DNA from: Hirundichthys speculiger
Lineage: Eukaryota > Chordata > Actinopteri > Beloniformes > Exocoetidae
DNA: 64,000 nt
Assembly: GCA_018398805.1 (NCBI GenBank)
Contig: JAGFBZ010000339.1
Location: forward strand, 1-64,000
Direction: 5' to 3'
Positions 12,559 through 21,899 of the stretch are shown here, piece after piece. Under the pieces are notes generated by a model. That model ran no database searches, was not told the origin of the DNA, and saw only the letters and a list, made by a program, of their open reading frames with translations. Within the stretch, counting starts at the first letter, position 1. Each line of letters begins with the position of its first letter. The translations under genes were made by a program, and so were the position numbers.

Positions 12559-14410
12559 TTAGCCCCAGCGAGCTTCGTGGCTAACTTTAACTTTAATACA
12601 CCTAACCCCATCCTCTTTCCATAGCCTCAACGTGCCTCGTGGCTAGCTGTAACTTTAATACACCTAACCCCAACCTCTTCGCTTAGCCCCAGCGTGCGTC
12701 GTGGCTAGCTTTAACTTTAATACAACCTAACCCTAGTTTCTTTGCTTAACCCCAGCGTGTCTCGTGGCTAGCTTTAACCTTAACCTTAATACACCTAACC
12801 CCAACCTCTTCGCTTAACCCCAGCGTGCCGCTTGGCTAGCTTTAACTTTAATACAACCTAACCCTAGCCTCTTCGCTTAGCCCCAGCATGCCTCGTGGCT
12901 AGCTCTAACTCCTTGCTTAGCCCCAGCGTGCCTCGTGGCTAGCTTTAACCTTAATACAACCTAACCCTAGCCTCTTCGCTTAGCCCCAGCATGCCTCGTG
13001 GCTAGCTCTAACTATAATACAACCTAACCCTAACCTCCTTGCTTAGCCCCAGCGTGCCTCGTGGCTAGCTTTAACCTTAATACAACCTAACCCTAGCCTC
13101 TTCGCTTAGCCCCAGCATGCCTCGTGGCTAGCTCTAACTATAATACAACCTTGTATTACCCTAGCCTCCTGGTTTAGCCCCAGCGTGCCTCGTGGCTAGC
13201 TTTAACCTTAATACAACCTAACCCTAGCCTCTTCGTTTAGCCCCAGCATGCCTCGTGGCTAGCTCTAACTACAATACAACCTAACCCTAGCCTCCTTGCT
13301 TAGCCCCAGCATGCCTCGTGGCTAGCTCTAACTATAATACAACCTAACCCTAGCCTCCTTGCTTAGCCCCAGCGTGCCTCGTGGCTAGTTTTAATCTTAA
13401 TACAACCTAACCCTAGCCTCTTCGCTTAGCCTCAGCGTGCCTCGTGGCTAGCTTTAACCTTAATACAACCTAACCCTAGCCTCTTCGCTTAGCCCCAGCG
13501 TGCCTTGTGGCTAGCTCTAACTATAATACAACCTAACCCTAGTCTCTTTGCTTAACCCCGACGTGCTTCTTGGCTAGCTTTAACCTTAATACAACCTAAC
13601 CCTAGCCTCTTCGCTTAGCCCCAGCGTGCCTCGTGGCTATCTTTAACTATAATACGCCTAACCCTAGTCTCTTTGCTTAGCACCAGCGTACCTCGTGGCT
13701 ATCTTTAACTATAATACACCTAACCCTAGTCTCTTTGCTTAGCACCAGCGTACTCGTGGCTAGCTTTAACTTTAATACACCTAACCCTAGCTCTTTGTTA
13801 ACCCCAACGCCTCTTGGCTAGCTCTAACTATAATACAACCTAACCCTAGTCTCTTGCTTAGCACCAGCGTGCCTCGTGGCTATCTTTAACTATAATACAA
13901 CCTAACCCTAGCCTCTTTGCTTAACCCCGGCGTGCCTCTTGGCTAGCTTTAACCTTAATACAACCTAACCCTAGCCTCTTCGCTTAGCCCCAGCGTGCCT
14001 CGTGGCTATCTTTAACTATAATACGCCTAACCCTAGTCTCTTTGCTTAGCCCCAGCGTGCCTCGTGGCTATCTTTAACTATAATACAACCTAACCCTAGC
14101 CTCTTTGCTTAACCCCGGCGTGCCTCTTGGCTAGCTTTAACCTTAATACAACCTAACCCTAGCCTCTTCACTTAGCCCCAGCGTGCCTCGTGGCTATCTT
14201 TAACTATAATACGCCTAACCCTAGTCTCTTTGCTTAGCACCAGCGTACCTCGTGGCTATCTTTAACTATAATACGCCTAACCCTAGTCTCTTTGCTTAGC
14301 ACCAGCGTACCTCGTGGCTAGCTGTAACTTTAATACACCTAACCCTAGTCTCTTTGTTTAACCCCAGCGTGCCTCTTGGCTAGCTTTAACCTTAATACAA
14401 CCTAACCTAA
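12559..14410. repeat. 63-bp minisatellite block of unit 3
   Basis: Same array as in units 1 and 2, with a local 6-bp duplication near 12775 (TTAACCTTAACC) and a few single-base deletions around 13750-13860. Confidence 0.93.
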
Positions 14411-14786
14411 CCTTGATCTAGGATCCTTTGGAAGACAACATTGAAAAGATGTCCAGACGGAAGGTTACATCAGAGAAAAAAACACTTCAAAACCTGTCTA
14501 TCTATATCTAACCCTCCGCCCTCCCTCTTCTCCTCAAGAGGTAGGGGGGAGACAGGATACGCCTATTCGGCGCGGCTGCGTTGGCATGGTTATCTGACCT
14601 GCCACAGCTGATTCCTGGTTTCTCATCCTCCTCTCTCTCTCTCTCTCTCACACTCTCTCACACTCTCTCTCACACTCTCTCACACTCTCTCTCACTCTGG
14701 GAGGAGTCAGGATACGCCTATATTGGGCGCAGCTGCATTCGCAGGTTATCTGACCTGTGGCGGCTGATTCCTGGTCTATCATCCTC

Positions 14787-14824
<38 letters not shown>

Positions 14825-17075
14825 CTCTCTTTCTCTCAAAACATCCCATTTGCAACACACAGTGACTGGAACCCTGAGTGACATGCGCCGGCCCGTGCCC
14901 TGCCTTTGGCTCTCTATACCAAACTGCTTCGGTCATTGGACTGTCGTGGGGAGAGTCATCGAGATAACACTCAATACCTAACCTGCCTGTGCCTTCGGAC
15001 TACCGAGTTCCAGTTAAAGCTCATGTGTTGCACCCATTTTATTCACCACATAATTGTAGGCTCAAGGTGTGACTACACCCCTAACCACTCAAAACCAACT
15101 TCATCAACTAGTTCAGAGAAAATCTTTCCACCCACCAGATACCCATATGTTTGGAGGAATCTGTAACACTATTTAAACTCGAATTGGACTGGAGATCTAC
15201 AAGGACAGTCTGGAATAGCACATCTTCAAATTCTCCGAATAAAGCAGGAGGCTGAGCAGCTTTTTAAATGGATGAACCTTTATTAATTAAAAATGAATAA
15301 ACCTAGATGACAAGATTTAACCAATTAGAGTTAACAAAAACTAACATTATGAGTAAAATATATCAAAATAATCTCATAAAACTGAAATTTTAATAGTTTT
15401 TCAATAAAGATAAACAGGATGATGATGATAATAATAGGTTGGATATGAGTTGTTAAATGATAAAAAGACAACCCAAATAAAATTTGAATAAATAACACCA
15501 AAAGTCTGACTTGTTTTCATCTTTTGTATTTTATTATTATATTATTATTTTTTTACAGGGAATAAAACGAACCAAAACATTACAGGAAATGGACTAGAAT
15601 ACATGAATCCACACAGGAGGATATTAAAAAATCATTTTTTAGTCTTAAAAACGTGAAAAAGTAGGTCATGAACATTTCGTGGGTAATTTGCATATGCCCC
15701 GCCCATTTTTTGCCTCGATGTTAAAAGTGACCTTTTGCACTGTTAAATTTGGACCAAAGGACTCAGAATTGACAATTGGGCTGGAAATAATCAATATTTA
15801 CTTCCTCCTAGGTTATTTTATCACAGAAATATAACTTTAATGATTAAATATGATCAGACCATGATGGCAGGGGACAGCTGCAGTCTAGGGGTCAGTGGTG
15901 AGATGTGTGTCTGCACTTGCCTTCGAGCAAATCCCCAACTCCTCTAGCCCTGCCCCTGAAGAGGGAGCAGGTGAGAGGTGACCTGGCCAGCCTGGACCGG
16001 ATCAGACCAGACCGGACTGGATCAGACCAGACCATTCCATTCCGGGCCAGCCCGATCCAGGGGGAGAGAGAGGAGGAGAGCAGCTGCTGGACCGGATCCT
16101 CCAGGGTAAGTTCTGGCGAATCCTGGGGTTGTGCGGTGTATGAGACACAGGATTTCGCCCCCTGCAGGACAACACCAACTACAGGACAGCGCCCTCTGCT
16201 GGATGAGAAGTGGGGGACAGGCTCGGTGCAAGATATACTGTGAAATTTAAAGGGGCGATGTTTATTAGAATTTAATTACTCATATTACAAGGTTAAATAA
16301 TTATGCTTTTAATTCTAAAAATGATGAAAGATTCAATGTTTAAGGGTAAAAATACAATGTACAAAGTATTATAATTAAATAAATGCACAATAACATGTGA
16401 CAATTTAATACTAATACTACTAATTACTGAATACAATTAATCTTATTTCGCTGTAAATTCAAAAAATATAAATGAAGATAAACAATTACTAGTGGAAAAA
16501 TCAAAGCCTGAGTAATACAATGCATCTTCTTGTTCTTAAAATTAAATATGATAATTAATCTTTGGAGAACTGTTACAACTTTTAATATATAATAAATGAA
16601 CGTGATTAAAACAATAACTAAATGCCAAATAGGCTTGTTTTAAACACCATAATTGGCTATGGGACACACTCCGAGGCTTGATCAACCTCGGCAGGGCCTT
16701 CCTTGGGTGAGGGTGTCTAGTGATAATGGCCGAAACACCCGATGACCCTGAGGTCCACTACTGATGATGTGTCCTAAAAGTGAAATAACTTTTAAAACCC
16801 AAACTAATAAAGGAAAAAGCTGTTTTTAAGCCTCCTTGTAATTACAGAAATGTCTTCTAGACCATTTATTATAACAATCTTGTAAATAGAATGGACTGAA
16901 GGACACAAATATTATCTCTGGAGACAATATTATTCCCAACCAAAAAGAATGACTCGCCTACCAGATGAAGAAGATGATGTACCATTACCTTGGAAGGATT
17001 TAGGAATTCAACCCGGATCCAACCAAGACCAGATCTTTCTTCATCCTTCTTTTAGACCGAGTCCAGGACGCTGTT
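14411..17075. repeat. 4.5-kb macrosatellite, unit 4, non-minisatellite part
   Basis: Near-identical to units 1-3, 4520 bp after unit 3. It includes the same octamer/GC-box (15686) and paired CTCF-like sites (16155-16202). Confidence 0.93.
16155..16202 (-). promoter_or_regulatory. Paired CTCF-like motifs (unit 4)
   Basis: Motifs at 16155-16168 and 16188-16202, same sequence and spacing as in units 1-3. Unit 5 is truncated before this position and lacks them. Confidence 0.5.
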
Positions 17076-18866
17076 TTAGCCCCAGCGAGCTTCGTGGCTA
17101 ACTTTAACTTTAATACACCTAACCCCATCCTCTTTCCATAGCCTCAACGTGCCTCGTGGCTAGCTGTAACTTTAATACACCTTAACCCCAACCTCTTCGC
17201 TTAGCCCCAGCGTGCGTCGTGGCTAGCTTTAACCTTAATACACCTAACCCCAACCTCTTCGCTTAACCCCAGCGTGCCGCTTGGCTAGCTTTAACTTTAA
17301 TACAACCTAACCCTAGCCTCTTCGCTTAGCCCCAGCATGCCTCGTGGCTAGCTCTAACTCCTTGCTTAGCCCCAGCGTGCCTCGTGGCTAGCTTTAAACC
17401 TTAATACAACCTAACCCTAGCCTCTTCGCTTAGCCCCAGCATGCCTCGTGGCTAGCTCTAACTATAATACAACCTAACCCTAACCTCCTTGCTTAGCCCC
17501 AGCGTGCCTCGTGGCTAGCTTTAACCTTAATACAACCTAACCCTAGCCTCTTCGCTTAGCCCCAGCATGCCTCGTGGCTAGCTCTAACTATAATACAACC
17601 TTGTATTACCCTAGCCTCCTGGTTTAGCCCCAGCGTGCCTCGTGGCTAGCTTTAACCTTAATACAACCTAACCCTAGCCTTTTCGTTTAGCCCCAGCATG
17701 CCTCGTGGCTAGCTCTAACTACAATACAACCTAACCCTAGCCTCCTTGCTTAGCCCCAGCATGCCTCGTGGCTAGCTCTAACTATAATACAACCTAACCC
17801 TAGCCTCCTTGCTTAGCCCCAGCGTGCCTCGTGGCTAGTTTTAATCTTAATACAACCTAACCCTAGCCTCTTCGCTTAGCCCCAGCGTGCCTCGTGGCTA
17901 GCTTTAACCTTAATACAACCTAACCCTAGCCTCTTCGCTTAGCCCCAGCGTGCCTTGTGGCTAGCTCTAACTATAATACAACCTAACCCTAGTCTCTTTG
18001 CTTAACCCCGACGTGCTTCTTGGCTAGCTTTAACCTTAATACAACCTAACCCTAGCCTCTTCGCTTAGCCCCAGCGTGCCTCGTGGCTATCTTTAACTAT
18101 AATACGCCTAACCCTAGTCTCTTTGCTTAGCACCAGCGTACCTCGTGGCTATCTTTAACTATAATACACCTAACCCTAGTCTCTTTGCTTAGCACCAGCG
18201 TACCTCGTGGCTAGCTTTAACTTTAATACACCTAACCCTAGTCTCTTTGTTTAACCCCAACGTGCCTCTTGGCTAGCTCTAACTATAATACAACCTAACC
18301 CTAGTCTCTTTGCTTAGCACCAGCGTGCCTCGTGGCTATCTTTAACTATAATACAACCTAACCCTAGCCTCTTTGCTTAACCCCGGCGTGCCTCTTGGCT
18401 AGCTTTAACCTTAATACAACCTAACCCTAGCCTCTTCGCTTAGCCCCAGCGTGCCTCGTGGCTATCTTTAACTATAATACGCCTAACCCTAGTCTCTTTG
18501 CTTAGCCCCAGCGTGCCTCGTGGCTATCTTTAACTATAGTACAACCTAACCCTAGCCTCTTTGCTTAACCCCGGCGTGCCTCTTGGCTAGCTTTAACCTT
18601 AATACAACCTAACCCTAGCCTCTTCACTTAGCCCCAGCGTGCCTCGTGGCTATCTTTAACTATAATACGCCTAACCCTAGTCTCTTTGCTTAGCACCAGC
18701 GTACCTCGTGGCTATCTTTAACTATAATACGCCTAACCCTAGTCTCTTTGCTTAGCACCAGCGTACCTCGTGGCTAGCTGTAACTTTAATACACCTAACC
18801 CTAGTCTCTTTGTTTAACCCCAGCGTGCCTCTTGGCTAGCTTTAACCTTAATACAACCTAACCTAA
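17076..18866. repeat. 63-bp minisatellite block of unit 4, one monomer short
   Basis: Same array, but near 17220 about one monomer (the TTTCTTTGCTT / GTGTCTCGTGG variant) present in units 1-3 is missing. This explains the 4456-bp spacing to unit 5 against about 4520 elsewhere. Confidence 0.93.
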
Positions 18867-19239
18867 CCTTGATCTAGGATCCTTTGGAAGACAACATTGA
18901 AAAGATGTCCAGACGGAAGGTTACATCAGAGAAAACACTTCAAAACCTGTCTATCTATATCTAACCCTCCGCCCTCCCTCTTCTCCTCAAGAGGTAGGGG
19001 GGAGACAGGATACGCCTATTCGGCGCGGCTGCGTTGGCATGGTTATCTGACCTGCCACAGCTGATTCCTGGTTTCTCATCCTCCTCTCTCTCTCTCTCTC
19101 TCACACTCTCTCACACTCTCTCTCACACTCTCTCACACTCTCTCTCACTCTGGGAGGAGTCAGGATACGCCTATATTGGGCGCAGCTGCATTCGCAGGTT
19201 ATCTGACCTGTGGCGGCTGATTCCTGGTCTATCATCCTC

Positions 19240-19279
<40 letters not shown>

Positions 19280-19429
19280 CTCTTTCTCTCAAAACATTCC
19301 ATTTGCAACACACAGTGACTGGAACCCTGAGTGACATGCGCCGGCCCGTGCCCTGCCTTTGGCTCTCTATACCAAACTGCTTCGGTCATTGGACTGTCGT
19401 GGGGAGAGTCATCGAGATAACACTCAATA
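18867..19429. repeat. 4.5-kb macrosatellite, unit 5, truncated
   Basis: Follows the unit sequence through both CT-rich segments and GATAACACTCAATA, then stops. The other units continue CCTAACCTGCCTGTG; here CCTAACC runs straight into (CCCTAA)n. The break is therefore exactly where the unit shares seven bases with telomere repeat. Confidence 0.93.
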
Positions 19430-19580
19430 CCTAACCCTAACCCTAACCCTAACCCTAACCCTAACCCAACCCCACCCCAACCCTAACCCAACCCCACCCG
19501 ACCCTAACCCCTAACCCTAATCCCTAACCCAACCCCATCCCCAACCCCAATCCCAACCCAACCCCCTAACCCCAACCCTA
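19430..19580. repeat. Interstitial telomere tract 1 (CCCTAA)n
   Basis: Perfect (CCCTAA)n to about 19466, then degenerate C-rich variants such as CCAACCCCACC up to 19580. The C-rich strand is on +, the orientation of a left-hand chromosome end. Confidence 0.95.
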
Positions 19581-19600
19581 TGAATAATTACTTCAATTGA

Positions 19601-19835
19601 TTAAAAATATAAATAATTAGTTCATGTTATTTAAAATAAGAATTTAATGATTTGAAATTTTATGATTAAAAATGGGGTGTCTATAGGGTAAGAAAGATTA
19701 AAATATGAAAAGGTGTGAATTAAAAATTGATTAAAAATAAATAAAAAATACCTATAAATAATTAGTTCAGTTATTTAAATAGGAATTTAATAATTTGGAA
19801 TTTTTAGGATTTAAAATGGGGTGTGTATATAGGGT
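19601..19835. repeat. AT-rich direct repeat of about 127 bp
   Basis: Two diverged copies (about 19601-19690 and 19729-19835) share ATAAATAATTAGTTCA, ATTTAAT and AAAATGGGGTGT...ATAGGGT. They lie between telomere tract 1 and the first TATA-box block. Confidence 0.7.
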
Positions 19836-19890
19836 TTAAAAAGTTAAATAGAAAAAGGCGAATTGAAAATTCAGTTTTACAAACATTTAC

Positions 19891-19915
19891 AAAAGGGGAG
19901 GGTATAAATAGAGCA
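19891..19915 (+). promoter_or_regulatory. TATA-box promoter-like block, module A
   Basis: AAAAGGGGAGGG is followed by TATAAATAGAG, with the TATA box at 19903-19910. An almost identical block sits at 20938-20960 in module B, while the surrounding AT-rich sequence is much less alike. This argues for functional or recent common origin. Transcription would start near 19933 and run rightward through the hammerhead-like motif. Promoter function is inference. Confidence 0.55.
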
Positions 19916-20015
19916 GAAGGAGCTCCTGCTCTCATTCTTGTTTTGACTGTCAGAGGACACAGACCTGTGATTGAGTCACCAGAAAGCCAGCTTGCTTTTT
20001 TTTCCTTTTTTCTTC

Positions 20016-20065
20016 GTGCCCTGCCTGAGGAAGACCCGGACAGGGTCGAAACGTTGCGCGGGCAC
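20016..20065 (+). ncRNA. Hammerhead-ribozyme-like motif 1 (minimal, Penelope-type)
   Basis: The core reads CTGAGGA (20025-20031), then an extra A, then stem II GACCC-GGACA-GGGTC, then GAAA (20048-20051) and CGTT, with predicted cleavage after GTT at 20055. Stem I closes outside: GTGCCC (20016-20021) with GGGCAC (20060-20065), plus TGC with GCG next to the core. Stem III would be the palindrome ACGT, too short for a monomer but able to pair between two molecules, as described for minimal hammerheads of Penelope-like elements. The extra A after the CUGANGA core is shared by all three motifs in this window. Activity is untested. Confidence 0.68.
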
Positions 20066-20212
20066 AGTTTTATTGAAAATTTGATTTTTTATTTTTGATA
20101 ACACATTCATAATTTTATTTATTTTTTATTTTTTGCACATCTTTTTTTACACTTTTATTTTTTATTATACATAATTAAAATAAAAAATAAAAAAAACATG
20201 ATGGGGGGCGAC

Positions 20213-20262
20213 GGTGGACGGCCGTACGCTATAGACGGGTGTCGTCTGGACCGCCGTCCACC
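20213..20262. other. GC-rich nested hairpin
   Basis: GGTGGACGGC (20213-20222) pairs perfectly with GCCGTCCACC (20253-20262), enclosing AGACG/CGTCT. It lies in the GC-rich 3' part of module A, shortly before telomere tract 2. Module B has a GC-rich counterpart at about 21330-21370 without the same arms. Confidence 0.7.
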
Positions 20263-20317
20263 CCAACCTTACCGGGGTACTGGTGCCGGTGCCGGCTGGG
20301 GGACGGACCGTGCACCC

Positions 20318-20339
20318 CCTGTCTTCTACGGGAGACAGG
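20318..20339 (+). other. 3' hairpin before telomere tract 2
   Basis: CCTGTCT (20318-20324) pairs with AGACAGG (20333-20339), immediately after the block GTGCACCCCCTG that module B also has. Module B carries a different but likewise perfect hairpin in the same place, suggesting that structure rather than sequence is kept. Confidence 0.6.
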
Positions 20340-20353
20340 CCCCTTTCCCTCCA

Positions 20354-20464
20354 CCTAACCCTAACCCTAACCCTAACCCTAACCCTAACCCCCAACCCTA
20401 ACCCTAAACCCCAGCCCCAATCCCTATCCCCAAACCCTAGCCCCAACCCCTAACCCTAACCCTC
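20354..20464. repeat. Interstitial telomere tract 2 (CCCTAA)n
   Basis: Perfect CCCTAA units to about 20389, then degenerate variants to about 20464. Same orientation as tract 1. Confidence 0.95.
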
Positions 20465-20937
20465 CCCCAAGCCCCATTAAAATATAAATATGCCAAAATA
20501 AGTTAATATGATTAAGAAAAAGAGATATTAAAATAATTAAAAACAGCAAATGTAATTAAAAAATTCCTCTGAGGTAATGTAAAAAGAATATTAAATATGA
20601 TTAAAAAGGCCAGAAACAATTAATATATAAATATGGGGTTAAAAATAAATAAATAAATATATAAATATAATGCTAAAATAGTAAATAGAGCTTAAAAATA
20701 CCTTAAAAAAACAATTATAAATAGCATAGATAATTAAAAAGACCTTAAAAACAATTTTTAAAATAGCATAAATAATTAAAAAGACATTAAAAACAATTAA
20801 TATACATGGGGTTAAAAACAAATGCATTATAAATATGGGTGGATTTAATTCATAGTATGGGCTTTAGAACAAGGAAAACATGTTTAAAATTGATTTTGCA
20901 GAAAAAGACGAACAAAGATTCAAGGCGAATAGAACAG
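20465..20937. other. AT-rich spacer of module B
   Basis: Very AT-rich sequence with short internal repeats (ATTAAAAAGAC..TTAAAAACAAT two to three times near 20700-20800, and ATGGGGTTAAAAA twice). I see no coding potential; the low-complexity open frames have no domain. Confidence 0.7.
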
Positions 20938-20960
20938 AAAGGGGAGGGCTATAAATAGAG
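20938..20960 (+). promoter_or_regulatory. TATA-box promoter-like block, module B
   Basis: AAAGGGGAGGGC then TATAAATAGAG, TATA box at 20950-20957. It matches the module A block base for base apart from one inserted C. It lies 91 bp before hammerhead-like motif 2, against 113 bp in module A. Confidence 0.55.
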
Positions 20961-21040
20961 GAGCTACTTTGCCAGCCTCATTTCCAACCTGACCATCAGA
21001 GGGAGAGAACAACCTCCACATACAGCAGCAAGACCTTTTG

Positions 21041-21097
21041 AGTGCCTGTTACCTGAAGAAGGCCTGAGTACAGGCCGAAACGTCGTACGCAGGCACT
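21041..21097 (+). ncRNA. Hammerhead-ribozyme-like motif 2 (minimal, Penelope-type)
   Basis: Core CTGAAGA (21053-21059), extra A, stem II GGCC-TGAGTACA-GGCC, GAAA (21077-21080), then CGTC with predicted cleavage after 21084. Stem I is strong: AGTGCCTG (21041-21048) with CAGGCACT (21090-21097), and TAC with GTA beside the core. Compared with motif 1, both strands of stem I and of stem II have changed together (covariation). That is the best evidence for a conserved RNA fold. Confidence 0.72.
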
Positions 21098-21300
21098 TTA
21101 TTATTATTTTTCTAAAAACAAAAGTAGTTCATTTATTTAATTTAATTTATTGGAGATTTAAAAACAAGGATTTTATTTTACTTTATTAGTTTATTTGATT
21201 AAAAAACAAGTTTTTATTTCATAATAAATTTATTTTTATAGATAACTTCCTAGAAATAAAAAAAAAATATATTATAATAGAATAACAAAGGCGAACTGAC
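21098..21300. other. AT-rich spacer after motif 2
   Basis: Low-complexity AT-rich sequence with several ATTTATTT runs. No feature beyond being the middle part of module B. Confidence 0.6.
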
Positions 21301-21412
21301 AGAGACAGAATTATGTCCGGCTGGACAGTGGTGCGCTACGGCAGGAGGCGCCGGGCGTATAATGCGGGCCAGAGACAAGGGACGAGATGGGGGATGGACA
21401 GTGCACCCCCTG

Positions 21413-21426
21413 CCCCCACCTGGGGG
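21413..21426 (+). other. 3' hairpin before telomere tract 3
   Basis: CCCCC (21413-21417) and GGGGG (21422-21426) around ACCT, directly after GTGCACCCCCTG. It is positionally equivalent to the different hairpin at 20318-20339. Confidence 0.55.
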
Positions 21427-21444
21427 AGGGCCCCTAACCTTCAT

Positions 21445-21564
21445 CCTAACCCTAACCCTAACCCTAACCCTAACCCTAACCCTAACCCTAACCCTAACCC
21501 TAACCCTAACCCTAACCCCCCACCCCCTTTACCTAAGCCTAACCCTAACCCTTACCCTACCCCA
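21445..21564. repeat. Interstitial telomere tract 3 (CCCTAA)n
   Basis: About twelve perfect CCCTAA units (21445-21517), then degenerate repeats to about 21564. This is the longest perfect tract in the window. Same orientation as tracts 1 and 2. Confidence 0.95.
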
Positions 21565-21645
21565 AATCCCCGGACGGAGGAAAAGAAAGCCAGAATGTAA
21601 AGGAAAGATATGGGGGTGCCTAATCTAAATTAAGAGGAAAGAATA

Positions 21646-21683
21646 TCATCTGAAGAAGGCCAAATAGAGCCGAAACGTCATGA
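21646..21683 (+). ncRNA. Hammerhead-ribozyme-like motif 3
   Basis: Core CTGAAGA (21650-21656), extra A, stem II GGC...GCC, GAAA (21672-21675), CGTC with predicted cleavage after 21679. Stem I is only four pairs (TCAT with ATGA). It has no TATA block upstream, and the flank is purine-rich. It is weaker than motifs 1 and 2 but with an intact core. Confidence 0.55.
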
Positions 21684-21837
21684 AAAGAGCAAAGAAAAGG
21701 AAAAACGAACAAAGCAAAGAGAAGAAAAAACAGAAGTGCAGCAAATGAAGAAACACAGAAAAGCTAAGAAATAAAGACAACTAGAAAATTCCGGAGAAAT
21801 TTTGATATGTGCATGCCCGCTTGCAGAACACTTGATT

Positions 21838-21891
21838 AAAATGGCCCTCTGCTTCGCAGAGGGCCATTTTACCCTCTGCTTCGCAGAGGGC
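21838..21891. repeat. Two consecutive near-perfect hairpins
   Basis: AAAATGGCCCTCTGC (21838-21852) and its exact complement (21856-21870) flank a TTC loop: a 15-bp perfect stem. A second, shorter hairpin CCCTCTGC-TTC-GCAGAGGG follows at 21873-21891. A 26-bp motif around CCGGAGAAATTTT / TCGGAGAAATTTT lies on both sides (about 21779 and 21911). Confidence 0.8.
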
Positions 21892-21899
21892 CATTTTAC

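Noticed and set aside
1..19429. Regular 63-bp repeats as a CRISPR-like array
   Set aside because: There are no unique spacers between constant repeats and the genome is eukaryotic. It is a minisatellite.
19415..19470. Telomerase healing of a broken macrosatellite unit
   Set aside because: Healing the right-hand end of unit 5 would add TTAGGG on the + strand, but the tract reads CCCTAA.
21313..21628. Open frames with NPNPNP or LTLTLT repeats
   Set aside because: They are translations of the CCCTAA telomere tract.
20016..21690. An autonomous Penelope-like element
   Set aside because: No reverse transcriptase or GIY-YIG frame exists between the telomere tracts. Only the ribozyme-like and terminal features are present.
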